Source: G032773895 sp965248935 (GTDB lineage Bacteria > Pseudomonadota > Gammaproteobacteria > Pseudomonadales > Cellvibrionaceae). Taken from it: 64,000 nucleotides of DNA. Under the pieces are notes generated by a model, which saw only the letters and a list, made by a program, of their open reading frames with translations, did no database searches and was not told the origin of the DNA. The stretch covers positions 1,364,001 to 1,428,000 of the forward strand of contig OZ252214.1 in assembly GCA_965248935.1 (NCBI GenBank), read 5' to 3'. This document shows positions 46,001-54,997 of this stretch, piece after piece (within the stretch, counting starts at the first letter, position 1; every line of letters begins with the position of its first letter). The translations under genes and the position numbers were made by a program.

Positions 46001-49000
46001 CGTTCGGATGTACAGTAATAGTTGTAGGTTTTTGTTTTTACGCCCATATAATCAACGCTATACAGGTTGCGCCCTAAGGAATCAAATGCAGTGGATAAAA
46101 CAAGTTCATTCGCATCTGTAGTCTGAGAGACTTCTCCAAATCGTTTGTCGTAGGCTGTCGTTATTTCATGACCCTCTGCATTGATTAATGTTTTCGGATA
46201 CATAACTTGGTCAAAATGACTTAGCGACTGTTCGCGTACATTCAGTGGGGTAGAGTCAATATCTAAACCTGTATTCCTTGTTAAGGTTATTATGCCTCTT
46301 TCATTTCGAATAAATGTTGTTGTGATTTGTTGAGGTGTATTCAGAAAGGCAATACTTGTCTCTACATCCAGTGTTCCAGCTTCTTGCCTAAACTCTGAGC
46401 GAGTGGATTGTATATCACCGCCACCTTCTCCATAGTAAGTTGTTTGCTTCGAGGAAATAAAACCCAATAACCAAGTTTGAGGGTCATTTACTAATGTTAC
46501 ATCTTTTTCTATTTTACTTTCATAATGGTTAAACATACCATTGGCATAGTCGATACCTATAGTTGTTGTCTGTTTATCCAGCCCTCCATATTGATCCCAT
46601 TCAAACTCTGTTTTAGATACACTTAACGGCTGACTTTCATCCGGCGTGGTTAGATCATATCGTTTACTAATAGATTCGGTTTTAATAATGTAGCTTGGAT
46701 TTTGTGGATGTAGGGTATATTTATTTTCAGTTGTGCCGATAAGCAAGTTGGAAATCGATTTGTCTATTTTTTTCGAACTTAGGCCATTAAATGGGTAGTC
46801 TTGCCTATAATAAATACTGCTCTGAACCCCTTTTTGATAATTAACTATATCAATTTTCTCAAACCCTAAACTGCCTCGATAGAAGTGAGTCTTCGCACCA
46901 CGGTAGTAATAATAGGTTTCCCTAAATCCGCCTAAGCCATCTGAGCGTTTTATATTCTTAACAACTTGTTGAGCGCGGTTTCCATGAATAACTTCCGGGG
47001 CAAGAGTTTCCGTTGTTGGAAGGTACAGTGGGCGACCATTGTTATCGTCACCCGTTAAGGTTGAATAAGCAATTTGATCTTCTACCATCAGACCATTGGT
47101 GATGGAGCTAATCAAATCCGGTTTCTGCGTTTTACCTAAGTAAAACTTAATCGGTGTACCTTTGAAAAAGGCATCGGGAATTCCATCGTTATTCACATCT
47201 CCAGTAAAATGGTTGACGCCCCAGAGAAGTGTACCTCCTAACTGCCCAGACTCTTTCCCTCCAAATACATCGATATTAGTACGCTCGAAATGTATTTTTC
47301 CATTTTCAAAAGACGTAATCAGCAATTGATAACTTATTCCATCCTCTCCTACCAATAGTAAGTCTTGCAGGCCATCTTTATTGTAATCGAGAGGCCAGAT
47401 AACTTGGCATTCCTTTGATGTCAGGGATTCTGCAATAACACCCTCCACTTCTGGTACGGAAGCATTAAGATTATTCCCATCTCCGAGTACCGGATACCAA
47501 TTATTTCTATCCCCATTACCTCCCTGATATAAGTAGTCTGTATTACCATCACCATTTAGATCCGCAAATGCATTAAATACCCCATTGGCTACATTCTTCT
47601 TATCAAAGGGAGCCCCAGTCATATACGTAGTACAAACACTATATGGAAAACTAAATTGTGAGTTCAAAGAAACAGGAGAAACAAGTTGGTTTCCATTCCA
47701 ACCTGGGCTGGCAAACCCACCGTAGGGACGATTACCTATCTCTCCCGACCGAATTAAATAGTGTTGCGTATCATTTGTGCCATCGCTATTGAGGTCAAAA
47801 TTACGCTGTGCAAAAAACTGTCCAAACCCAAAAGGAAAATCTATCGGCATTGGCTCAAATTCCAAGCTAGCCGAATTTCTCTGAAGATACACACGGCTAG
47901 AAGTTAGCCCGTTCATCGCATAATCTGTGAGACCATCATTATTGATATCGAGGAGCGAGAACCCGCCAAAATTATCTTTGCCTGATAAGGTAAGAACTAG
48001 CTCTTTCGTATATGTACGATTAACTTTGTCGTAATCAATTTTATACATCTTAATCGAAGTAATTCTGATTCTAAGCACTACCGGCTGATTGCCCTGCGGT
48101 GTGCGTAATAAGAATAATTGGTCTTGGTCCTGATGGTGTATTTTTGGGCTGAACATATTCTGTTCATTAAAACATCCATCCTCGGTGCCCCAATATATTT
48201 TACTTGTCGCGTCATTTGCTCCAACGTTATAAACAATATCGATATAGCCATCACTATCAACATCCATTGGATTCGCACTATACCCATTAATAAAAGTATT
48301 AATTGGAAGGTCTCCTCCACTACAGGCTTGCAATACTGTTTCTGTAGTTTCGTACCCTAATTCACCTTCCTGCCAATTAAATGCCAGGGGCCTTGCACAT
48401 TCCAATGCACCGAATGCGTCAAACCCACACTCTTTAATTTCATTTACTAGATAACGGTGGGTGGTAATACTGCGTTTATAGTCAATATCATAATGACGAA
48501 CAGGGGTTCCTGAAGAAGGTGCTGCTGCGGTTGAATTAATGTAGGTGGTCACAGATTTTAATAATTTATTTCTCTGAAACCTGTATCCTGTATCATAGCC
48601 CCAGGGTACATCTGGCCTATAGCCATTTTGTGTTGTTAATGCTCTATCAGAATAATTAAATACAACCGTTGCTCCTGGATCATAACTTACATGGCTAGGG
48701 TAGTAGCTTCCATTTTCAATATCACGGTTGTAATGAATTGAATAGTAGTTTCCGTATCTGTCTTCGACTTTGTCTAACGCCCAGGTTTTAACTTTTTGAT
48801 TTTCCCGCCCCGCAGCATAAATTCGACTTTCTTGTGAATTCTGTTGGCGGCCATAATGAAAAATTAATCCATTTTTCTTATATACCACAAAGTAAGCGTG
48901 GTCATCATTATCATTCCCGTGAGCTTCTACTTTTATGAATGCTTCCCTTTCTGTTCGATAGGTTGCACCACTCGCCCAATACTCTGAATCAGAAGCAATA

Positions 49001-49824
49001 CCCGCATCTTCAAATAATTGAAGACGCTCACCATCAAGGCAAAGTCTATCTGAATGTGAATATTTGGGGTTAGACTTTTGGGATTCAACACCATCCAATA
49101 CAAAACTTTTACGACAACGATGGATAGTAGAAAACCCCGTCACACTCCAACCAACCCCCATTATTCCTGATGTTGAATTTGCACTATTATAAGAAAGACT
49201 GAGGCTTGGAACTAACTTGTTTACTCCAGGAGGTAAAACCATAGGCACATCATAGTTGGCCACACCACCAGAAACAGAAAGCTGACCTTTTGTTAACGCA
49301 ACAAATTCCCCTTCTCCCAAGTCTGGTAATAATGGCAACCTCTCAATATCATAATTAAATTCAACCGGGGTAATAGACCCAGTTTCAACCACTTCAACTG
49401 GTAATTCATCCCCACGACTACCATAAACATTCGCACCACGACTTCCTCCTGAATGCGCACTCACCCGAAGATCAATAACGCCATCGCCATTCAAGTCATC
49501 AAAAAAGTAATCAATGCCTAAAACCGCTTTCTGGTATGCCCCTAACTGTGACTTATTTAGATTAAACGTATGAGCTGTGCTTCCCTGCCCTGCGTAATAA
49601 ATAAACCCATTTTCCCGATTGAGTACAATAGGAATAATTATGTCCCCATGCAGCATGACGGTTTGTTCAATGGAGTGGAAATAAATATCTCCACCTTGGC
49701 CATCACCATTGAAGTCTCCGTAATACACGTCATATTTGGATTCATCAAATTCAACAGCATTTGATTGAAGCGAAACAAGTATAAGTAATACCGCACTCAA
49801 TATAACGGGCATATTTTTGAACAT
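43066..49824 (-). CDS. SpvB/Rhs-repeat polymorphic toxin
   Basis: A 2252-residue exported protein. Signal peptide to about residue 23; an EF-hand/VCBS-like stretch (DFNGDGQGGDIYF, DLNGDGVIDLRVS); an SpvB-type domain from about 170 (GGVANYDVPMVLPPGVNKLV, SGIMGVGWSVTG); FG-GAP-like repeats to about 960 (LDINNDGLTDYAMNG); then RHS/YD repeats (YDALGRVYR, YDIAGNKTEL) and the Rhs core (HYDHLGSIEAISDEFGYFVT, GRFLSADILIQAP, NNPLSLVDPTGY) near 1860-1970. The last 280 residues are the variable toxin part, ending SSAGEPHVQIEGMGGKIKGR and HIWTEPGVKL; I cannot assign it. AAAGGA precedes the ATG. It probably acts against neighbours or hosts. Confidence 0.88.
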   Translation of the reverse strand: MFKNMPVILSAVLLILVSLQSNAVEFDESKYDVYYGDFNGDGQGGDIYFHSIEQTVMLHGDIIIPIVLNRENGFIYYAGQGSTAHTFNLNKSQLGAYQKAVLGIDYFFDDLNGDGVIDLRVSAHSGGSRGANVYGSRGDELPVEVVETGSITPVEFNYDIERLPLLPDLGEGEFVALTKGQLSVSGGVANYDVPMVLPPGVNKLVPSLSLSYNSANSTSGIMGVGWSVTGFSTIHRCRKSFVLDGVESQKSNPKYSHSDRLCLDGERLQLFEDAGIASDSEYWASGATYRTEREAFIKVEAHGNDNDDHAYFVVYKKNGLIFHYGRQQNSQESRIYAAGRENQKVKTWALDKVEDRYGNYYSIHYNRDIENGSYYPSHVSYDPGATVVFNYSDRALTTQNGYRPDVPWGYDTGYRFQRNKLLKSVTTYINSTAAAPSSGTPVRHYDIDYKRSITTHRYLVNEIKECGFDAFGALECARPLAFNWQEGELGYETTETVLQACSGGDLPINTFINGYSANPMDVDSDGYIDIVYNVGANDATSKIYWGTEDGCFNEQNMFSPKIHHQDQDQLFLLRTPQGNQPVVLRIRITSIKMYKIDYDKVNRTYTKELVLTLSGKDNFGGFSLLDINNDGLTDYAMNGLTSSRVYLQRNSASLEFEPMPIDFPFGFGQFFAQRNFDLNSDGTNDTQHYLIRSGEIGNRPYGGFASPGWNGNQLVSPVSLNSQFSFPYSVCTTYMTGAPFDKKNVANGVFNAFADLNGDGNTDYLYQGGNGDRNNWYPVLGDGNNLNASVPEVEGVIAESLTSKECQVIWPLDYNKDGLQDLLLVGEDGISYQLLITSFENGKIHFERTNIDVFGGKESGQLGGTLLWGVNHFTGDVNNDGIPDAFFKGTPIKFYLGKTQKPDLISSITNGLMVEDQIAYSTLTGDDNNGRPLYLPTTETLAPEVIHGNRAQQVVKNIKRSDGLGGFRETYYYYRGAKTHFYRGSLGFEKIDIVNYQKGVQSSIYYRQDYPFNGLSSKKIDKSISNLLIGTTENKYTLHPQNPSYIIKTESISKRYDLTTPDESQPLSVSKTEFEWDQYGGLDKQTTTIGIDYANGMFNHYESKIEKDVTLVNDPQTWLLGFISSKQTTYYGEGGGDIQSTRSEFRQEAGTLDVETSIAFLNTPQQITTTFIRNERGIITLTRNTGLDIDSTPLNVREQSLSHFDQVMYPKTLINAEGHEITTAYDKRFGEVSQTTDANELVLSTAFDSLGRNLYSVDYMGVKTKTYNYYCTSERITCPAQAMFVVASEVVHETNSNQKGAPLSLVYFDALERIVRKEVFSFNGESTKIDTQYDALGRVYRKSNAYTGVSATHWSEYTYDALGRTTHEVHPDGGGISITYGKENGFTKKEKAIMVVSPSTTAIQNGVEYINSLGQVVRVVDTLQIPIDYTYDSKNQLTTTVINNNLETQISIKYDIAGNKTELIDPDSGKINYEYNAFKELRKQIWEKDTANEKSIVYSYDKLGRKVGRMDTDAQGVSISYLWEWDTRKKGLLTKQEGNGITEHYYYNDLAQLTRQTSVIEGLGARSFIYSYDDFGRIQTMTYPSGLTIEDQYHINGEKVRTYDISNAIHPKLLWQIGDQQDMLGNYRHQIFGNGVVTETGMDINGRVERIVSGFLGENTLATLPANIQNLSYEYDSLNNLMSRTTERTSDYGVIEEYISESFGYDAGNRLTDTLTTDYFGIRQHIETRYNELGNLIHKTGVGDLLYQKTGNASIHAVTQNGSKIYEYDVYGNMARREGKAIQYNVFNKPVYLDGTTFKYGPNHNRFKQTNGNKVTYYLGGGTYEEVVTAGTTTQKSYVGGYFVQEKTNSEIKTSYLHYDHLGSIEAISDEFGYFVTRLSFDPWGKRQKDDWEPGLLNPSYLEALPTTKGFTGHEQLDHLGLIHMNGRVYDPMIGRFLSADILIQAPNNSQNYNRYTYVMNNPLSLVDPTGYSSDSSSRNENPAGVTEEVVVVGVRTQVSNQGGIKVTIMFSNGTSESASEAGESLTFKGTDGALYKVELNGSKTTSKFKDGVENTLTTHTWGQEGEISNQAGENGVEVLSPLEALEALLVVVPGVGSGSEHKTHEGPGYLPEIVEMEGNILEDTARRLGYVDSQGRVRGVDFDGNPTVDGEPLEYTYGVVPHPRMLVTKSSLRRIKRLIQNLSSNSNKGNGLSQGGVNKLKRIVEKAGGRLRNDGAGGKKGSSAGEPHVQIEGMGGKIKGRHIWTEPGVKL

Positions 49825-50678
49825 TGCTTTTCCTTTAGGCGAGGAGGTTTAATCTACTATGGTTTAATTCATTATTCTGATTCACTACTCTGTAGTGATC
49901 TAATCGACATGACATTACGTTCCCGCACACACACGCACGTAATTCATTGGAAGGAGTTTGCAAACAAGAGGGGACGGTATGGATGATTTAAGCCCAAACT
50001 CCATTTACTGGCGTTACTTTTACTCACTTCCATGTACTTGACTCAGCTTAAATTAAAGAGAAAGTACATCTATTTGACGCTTGATTATCTTGCCTAACCC
50101 AAAAGAATGCAAGCGCTAATTCGACTATTTTTCACACAGAGCTAGCGCCACCCGGCCTTCAACTAGATAACCTGTAAGCAAATATATAAACAAAGAAGCT
50201 GATAGAAAATAGGAGTTTAAAACGCTACCTTGGAGTTTTTCTAAATAAAACTCAATAATTTTTTGCGCCCAAGTAAGCAGCAATAAGAGGCCAAGGTTAC
50301 TGGAACTTTTCGATAACCCAAGACTAATGATTTCTATGCTGGTAAGCTTTTACTAACTTTACAGCAATCTTGCAAGCCATTGATCCGCAAGAAAAAATAA
50401 GAGAAAATTATAGATATATTTTGGCAAGGCTTTAAGAGTAAGATCAAAATTGTTATCCAACAGATAAATACTTTTTAATTAAGTTAATATTCCAGGTTCC
50501 CACTCTCTCTTCAAATAAAGATGAAAATATATATTGAATTTTATCTAATAAGCGAAAGATAATACTTTTCTATTTGTATACAATAACGAAAAAAGCACTA
50601 TATTGGTGCTGAAGTGAGTGACTGAGTCTTTTATATACCTGAAGGTTATTACCCAACAATTTTCAATAAGGGGTTCCG
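49825..50678. other. long intergenic region upstream of the Rhs gene
   Basis: About 850 bases separate the divergent Rhs and DUF4261 genes and must hold both promoters. A leftward open stretch at about 50145-50352 lacks a start codon and would encode a hydrophobic C-terminal fragment (LGLLLLLTWAQKIIEFYLEK, FIYLLTGYLVEGRVALAL) ending in a stop. It may be the relic of a membrane protein gene. Nothing else is recognisable. Confidence 0.4.
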
Positions 50679-51614
50679 ATGAGCACAATTACACGCTTTT
50701 TTGGTGAGCAAGACCCAGAGAATACCAGATGTTTGGTTGCCAACCCAAAAATGGATGGCAACCCCTTAAGCTTGCAGATTTTATTTCCCAAAAAATTTCA
50801 TCTGAGCGAATTAGGGTTAACAAAATCGCTTCGTAAACATCCATTAAGCAGTAAAACTGCCCGTATCGAAATTGAGCAGGAATGCGCGACTCATGGTACA
50901 CCTCTCGGTTTGGCGGGATGGGACGACCATGTTATTCAAATAATCGGGTTTGATGCGCCAATACCACATGATGAATTGGCGTTTAGCCTGCAAGTATCGC
51001 ACTGTGATGCCGAGCTGAAAGAACAAGCCGCGCAGCACCAAAGCCATATTTTGCTTTATTATGCAGGCTACGATGAAAACCCTATTTGCCAATATGAGGC
51101 CCTAGCCATTCTAGCGGGGGCTTTTGCGAATGCAGGGGCGTTGATGGTGGTTAATTTGCTTGCTTCAAGCGCTATTCCTGCGAGAATGATTTCTCCAGAA
51201 CAAAACCCCATGCTTGAAAAAACATTTACACAGTTTTTACTCTCTATTCTGTTTATTGGATTTGTTAAATATTTTACCGAATCCAGACCTGACGGTTGGG
51301 TGAGAACAATGGGAGCTGACGCACTTTTTCTTCCTAACCTTGCCGCATACTTGGAAGATATGAATAATTCTGAACACTATTTCAAAATGTTTACTAATAT
51401 TCACGATTATGTTTGTAAAACCGGCAACTATATTCAGGCTGGTGACACTATGCAATTAAATTCAAAAGAGCATATTAAGACACGTTTACCGACAGAAAAA
51501 GAGTATTTTTTAGAAAACAATGGTAGCTTGTTGGTTATCGAAAAAGGCAGCGAGCTTGAAAGTAAGCGGGTTCAGTCAAGGTTAAAACGTCAAAAAATTA
51601 GTGTGCGGAAATGA
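50679..51614 (+). CDS. DUF4261 domain protein
   Basis: A 311-residue soluble protein. The central part matches DUF4261: HILLYYAGYDENPICQYEAL, AGAFANAGALMVVNLLASSA, then LSILFIGFVKYFTESRPDGW and MFTNIHDYVCKTGNYIQAGD, and ending with EYFLENNGSLLVIEKG. GGGG lies about seven bases before the ATG. The family is uncharacterised and often occurs in secretion- or toxin-related loci. No partner gene is close downstream apart from a lipoprotein. A role as an accessory to the Rhs locus is only suggested by position. Confidence 0.75.
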   Translation: MSTITRFFGEQDPENTRCLVANPKMDGNPLSLQILFPKKFHLSELGLTKSLRKHPLSSKTARIEIEQECATHGTPLGLAGWDDHVIQIIGFDAPIPHDELAFSLQVSHCDAELKEQAAQHQSHILLYYAGYDENPICQYEALAILAGAFANAGALMVVNLLASSAIPARMISPEQNPMLEKTFTQFLLSILFIGFVKYFTESRPDGWVRTMGADALFLPNLAAYLEDMNNSEHYFKMFTNIHDYVCKTGNYIQAGDTMQLNSKEHIKTRLPTEKEYFLENNGSLLVIEKGSELESKRVQSRLKRQKISVRK

Positions 51615-51795
51615 GCGAAGCAAACTCGTCAGTTAGAACGAAATTTATGTATTGTAAATAGAGTTACCTTCTTGATTTAAGTATAACTTGTCACTTTATT
51701 TATTAGTTTAAGTTTTATTTAAGCTACTGAAAGTAAACCAAGTCGTTAGCACAAAAGTAAATTTTTTAATTGTTAACTATTTAAAAAGGATAATA

Positions 51796-52371
51796 ATGTT
51801 ATTAAATAAAAAGGTAGTCTTTCAAATTATTACGTGGGGGTTGATTGTTTTTTTGAATGGATGCGCTAAAAAACCAATTCAGACGGAGGATAGCGTACCA
51901 AATTATATTGGGAAAAGAGATTCTCAAATATCAAAACCTTATTACACACCATTTGGTGCGTGCTTAACCGATTTGCAAAAAGATGGCCGGTTTTGTAAAT
52001 ACTACCTGAGTATTATATACGATCGAAATACTAGCCAACCAGTTAGCATTACCGCCAAAAAATTGATACAAAAAGATGCGAAAGAAAGTATTCAGTGGGT
52101 CATTAAAGACCAAATGAGCTATCCAAAGATTAAGGAGCCATATTACTTCGCCTATGGAACCTGCCTTTTAAATGGAACCCCTGATAAAACAATTTTAGCC
52201 GTGGCGAAAAACTCATCCAGGAATTTTCATACTGTCAATAAATATGCCTGGAAGTTAAATACGAAAACGGGAAAGATCAACGAAATAAGCCCTGCGGGCA
52301 TTAAGTGCAGAAACTATATGAAAAACGCAATTAGCATTGACGATATCGAATTATCACCCACTGAAGAATAA
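51796..52371 (+). CDS. lipoprotein of unknown function
   Basis: A 191-residue protein with a signal peptide and lipobox (FLNGCAKK, Cys at about residue 23), so it is probably membrane-anchored in the envelope. The mature part has two similar segments, KPYYTPFGACLTDLQKDGRF and EPYYFAYGTCLLNGTPDKT, which look like an internal repeat with paired cysteines. AAAGGA precedes the ATG. No family is recognised. Confidence 0.65.
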   Translation: MLLNKKVVFQIITWGLIVFLNGCAKKPIQTEDSVPNYIGKRDSQISKPYYTPFGACLTDLQKDGRFCKYYLSIIYDRNTSQPVSITAKKLIQKDAKESIQWVIKDQMSYPKIKEPYYFAYGTCLLNGTPDKTILAVAKNSSRNFHTVNKYAWKLNTKTGKINEISPAGIKCRNYMKNAISIDDIELSPTEE

Positions 52372-52748
52372 AAACAGAAGAGAAAAATATTTGAAATAGA
52401 GACTTTGAAGCAATAGATAAAATTAGGACGTGCGCGGCGTTTAAATCCGATTAGTTTCAAGTGTTATTTTTTTGAGGCTTTCTCGGCACGTTCAAAGAAA
52501 CGTATGAACGCTTCGATTCCCAATATCATGTCTATTGTTTTTTATCTCATATTATTAGTGGACATTTTGGGTGTATTTGGGATAATAAAACTGCAAATTG
52601 GGCCGTTTAGATAATGGTATACTATGCGAGGGAAGCTTAACTCTTTGAAAAACACCACTTTTTATACAAAGCCAGGCTTGTCCTATACAGTATGTTATTG
52701 AACAAACTGCTGTTTATACTGTTAGAATTTAATACTAAGGAGTAATTC
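52372..52748. other. intergenic region with a possible transposase tail
   Basis: A leftward frame near 52465-52545 reads IDMILGIEAFIRFFERAEKA followed by SKK and a stop, which resembles the C-terminus of a transposase but is too short to assign. The promoter of the next small gene should lie just before 52749. Confidence 0.25.
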
Positions 52749-53057
52749 ATGAGATTATTTAAAAAGCTTATATTGGTAGCTGTACTATTTATTCCCGTTG
52801 TTGCAAATGCATCAACAACATGTACAGGGAAAATTACAGAGGTTGTGAAGTGGTCAAATTCTGATGGCATGTCGATTTTAATTGAGGGGACTGATAGGTA
52901 TATTAGACTTGTTGACGAAACTTTAATATCTATGGCTTTAGCTGCTCACATGGCAAATAAGCCCGTATTAGTTTCATGGAGTCCAGATGATGTTACACAA
53001 TGTAACAATGGCTGGGCTCATTACAGAGTTTTGAGTGGATATTTCAAAGTAATGTAG
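52749..53057 (+). CDS. small secreted protein
   Basis: A 102-residue protein with a signal peptide cleaved after about residue 21 (VVANAS). The mature part is about 80 residues and has two cysteines (STTCTGK and TQCNNG) that could form a disulfide; TGKITEVVKWSNSDGMSILI suggests a small beta-barrel. AAGGAG lies about eight bases before the ATG. Function is unknown. Confidence 0.6.
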   Translation: MRLFKKLILVAVLFIPVVANASTTCTGKITEVVKWSNSDGMSILIEGTDRYIRLVDETLISMALAAHMANKPVLVSWSPDDVTQCNNGWAHYRVLSGYFKVM

Positions 53058-53158
53058 CAATATATTCTAACATATACGAGCCTTTTCCGAATCAATAGGC
53101 ATTAGTAAAGAGCGAGTAAATTGTTTTGGGCGCGCAAGCGTCCAAAATAGTTCTTTAG

Positions 53159-53320
53159 TTAGGTTCTATCTAAAAAGTGGGTATTTTTACAGTCAGATAA
53201 ATCGGAAACGATGTAATCTTTGAAAACCTGAATAGGATCATTTTTATCATCAAGTAGATCGCTATAGCCAAATTCTGCCGTAAATAAACTAGTTTGATCA
53301 TAACCACTAAAGTCACACAT
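53159..53320 (-). CDS. short ORF, possibly the end of a lost gene
   Basis: A leftward frame of 53 codons from an ATG at 53320 reads MCDFSGYDQTSLFTAEFGYS, then DLLDDKNDPIQVFKDYIVSD and a normal C-terminus. The composition is protein-like and the frame is open nine codons further upstream (RENNKRF). There is no ribosome site, so this may be the 3' remnant of a larger gene. A competing frame at 53170-53361 looks less protein-like. Confidence 0.3.
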   Translation of the reverse strand: MCDFSGYDQTSLFTAEFGYSDLLDDKNDPIQVFKDYIVSDLSDCKNTHFLDRT

Positions 53321-53361
53321 GGTAAAACGCTTATTATTTTCGCGTGACTATTATAACCCAA

Positions 53362-53694
53362 AGCTTTTTAGACAGAACATAAATAGGGGCAGCGTTCCTC
53401 AGTAAAATATTGCATAAATATCACGTAAGTTGATATTGAAGAGGGTTATTTACTGATTCCGGCGCATATTATTTTTGAAAAAAACGTATTCCATTTTGCG
53501 ATTGGCCTGCCAAAAAAACGAGGTTTAGAACCTTATCAAACGGCTTGGTCTCAGTTGCATAAATGAGAAAGGGCAATGATGAACCCAAATAACGAGGTAT
53601 TTTGTTTTATTGATAAGAACAGGCGGTAATGCTAACGCCTAAGTTTACCCAAACGCTAAAATCGGTCATAACACCATATACTAGCTCGTAAAGT
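53362..53694. other. intergenic region without recognisable features
   Basis: About 330 bases between the short ORF and the LPMO terminators. No open frame with a plausible start is seen. Confidence 0.3.
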
Positions 53695-53696
53695 TA

Positions 53697-53720
53697 AATA
53701 CCCAGCATAAGCTGGGTATT
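53697..53720 (-). terminator. terminator hairpin downstream of the LPMO gene
   Basis: AATACCCAGC pairs perfectly with GCTGGGTATT around a four-base loop. A/T-rich flanks on both sides allow termination from either direction. It lies about 115 bases after the LPMO stop codon. Confidence 0.7.
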
Positions 53721-53729
53721 TTGTGATTT

Positions 53730-53762
53730 GATACTGTGTTGTTTAATTAACAACACAGTATC
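53730..53762 (-). repeat. 14-bp perfect inverted repeat after the LPMO gene
   Basis: GATACTGTGTTGTT and AACAACACAGTATC form a perfect 14-bp stem with a five-base loop. It sits between the LPMO stop codon and the terminator and could stabilise the mRNA 3' end or serve as a first terminator hairpin, although no T-run follows. Confidence 0.65.
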
Positions 53763-53836
53763 CACTTTTAGTACTTATTTTTAAAACCTAGCATCAAAAC
53801 ATATATTAAAAAATATATTAAAAAATATATTAATGC

Positions 53837-54997
53837 CTAGTTACAAGCACCTAGGTCTTCCCAAACACCCCACTCACCCGTCGAATCAGGGGCAGCAGTA
53901 CCGTCAGTCCACCACTTATTACGGTATTTTTTACCGTCATAAGAGACATCCGTGGGAGAAGCGTAGGTTGTGCCCGCTACCCATGCAGGAGTTCCCATGC
54001 AATCCATTCCACCAGAGGAAGTGCTGCTGGATGAACTCGAAGAACTGCTGCTAGATGAACTACTTGAAGAAGAAGTGTTAGTACAGGTTCCAGGGGCCGC
54101 CTCATCCCAAGCGTTAGCTGAAGCCCAGCCTGTTCCTGGGGCATAGGGGCCACCAACTGAACACCAGCCAGCTTCTTTACATGTATAACTTCCACCGGCA
54201 TTGGTTACTGAGTCACCCGTTGCGTATGTGGCGCCATCAACGTAAGCCGGGCAGCTTCCACCACCAGAAGAACTTGAGCTACTGCTTGATGAAGAAGAGC
54301 TAGACGAAGAGCTACTGCTCGAACTAGATGAAGAGCTGCTGCTCGAACTAGATGAACTACCGCCACCGTAATCAACGTCTAAACAAGCATAGAAGGCTTC
54401 AGTACTCAGATCAGTGCGACGCTGCCAAACACTGTATACAATGTGCTTGCCAGTACGGTTGGGTAAATTGAATGTATGGGTAGAGGTTGTTGTAGCGTCA
54501 GATGGGGCGGAACGATACAAGAACTCTAAGTCATCCCACCTTAATGGTTGATTTAGGTTATGACCATCACGTGTAATGTAATAGTCGTAGTATGCAGTGA
54601 CGTGTGGAGCTGTGTTTGTCCAGGTCATACTAATATTGCCAGCAGATACGCTATGAGCGGGCCAATCGTCTCGCGCTTGATCCAACCCACCATACGAACC
54701 TGGGTTACCACCACTACAAAGCTGTCCGTCTGGTACAACTCCACGGTGGTTGTCATTTGCACCGCCTTGAGCAATGCCATTCCAAGTATACAAACCATTC
54801 GTGCCATCTTGGGCAATCAGATCAGTACAAGCTGCCGAGTCAGGGTTTTCTGGCCCTTCGAGGAAACAACTGTAGACCCGCGATGCGGGAGAAGTAATGG
54901 TTCCGTGAGCATATACGTTCTGTATAACAGAAGCGCTTAGCAATGCGGCACCAACTATAGCGCAACCTATTTTGGCGTTTAATTTTTTATTCATCAT
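53837..54997 (-). CDS. AA10 lytic polysaccharide monooxygenase with two CBM5/12-type modules
   Basis: A 386-residue exported copper enzyme that cleaves chitin or cellulose oxidatively. The signal peptide ends VYA, exposing the copper-binding His at position 1 (HGTITSPASR); the second His is in NTAPHVTAYYDYYITRDG. The AA10 domain (about 31-210) also has SYGGLDQARDDWPAH and WQRRTDLSTEAFYACLDVDY. A poly-Ser linker leads to a CBM (about 245-305, KEAGWCSVGG), then a second poly-Ser linker and a last CBM (about 335-386, KKYRNKWWTDG). These modules resemble those of the enzyme at 20008. AAGG lies close to the ATG pair. Confidence 0.93.
   Translation of the reverse strand: MMNKKLNAKIGCAIVGAALLSASVIQNVYAHGTITSPASRVYSCFLEGPENPDSAACTDLIAQDGTNGLYTWNGIAQGGANDNHRGVVPDGQLCSGGNPGSYGGLDQARDDWPAHSVSAGNISMTWTNTAPHVTAYYDYYITRDGHNLNQPLRWDDLEFLYRSAPSDATTTSTHTFNLPNRTGKHIVYSVWQRRTDLSTEAFYACLDVDYGGGSSSSSSSSSSSSSSSSSSSSSSSSSSSSSSSGGGSCPAYVDGATYATGDSVTNAGGSYTCKEAGWCSVGGPYAPGTGWASANAWDEAAPGTCTNTSSSSSSSSSSSSSSSSSTSSGGMDCMGTPAWVAGTTYASPTDVSYDGKKYRNKWWTDGTAAPDSTGEWGVWEDLGACN

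Noticed and set aside
48078..48360. 80-residue ORFs inside the Rhs gene region
   Set aside because: Out-of-frame shadows of the Rhs gene.
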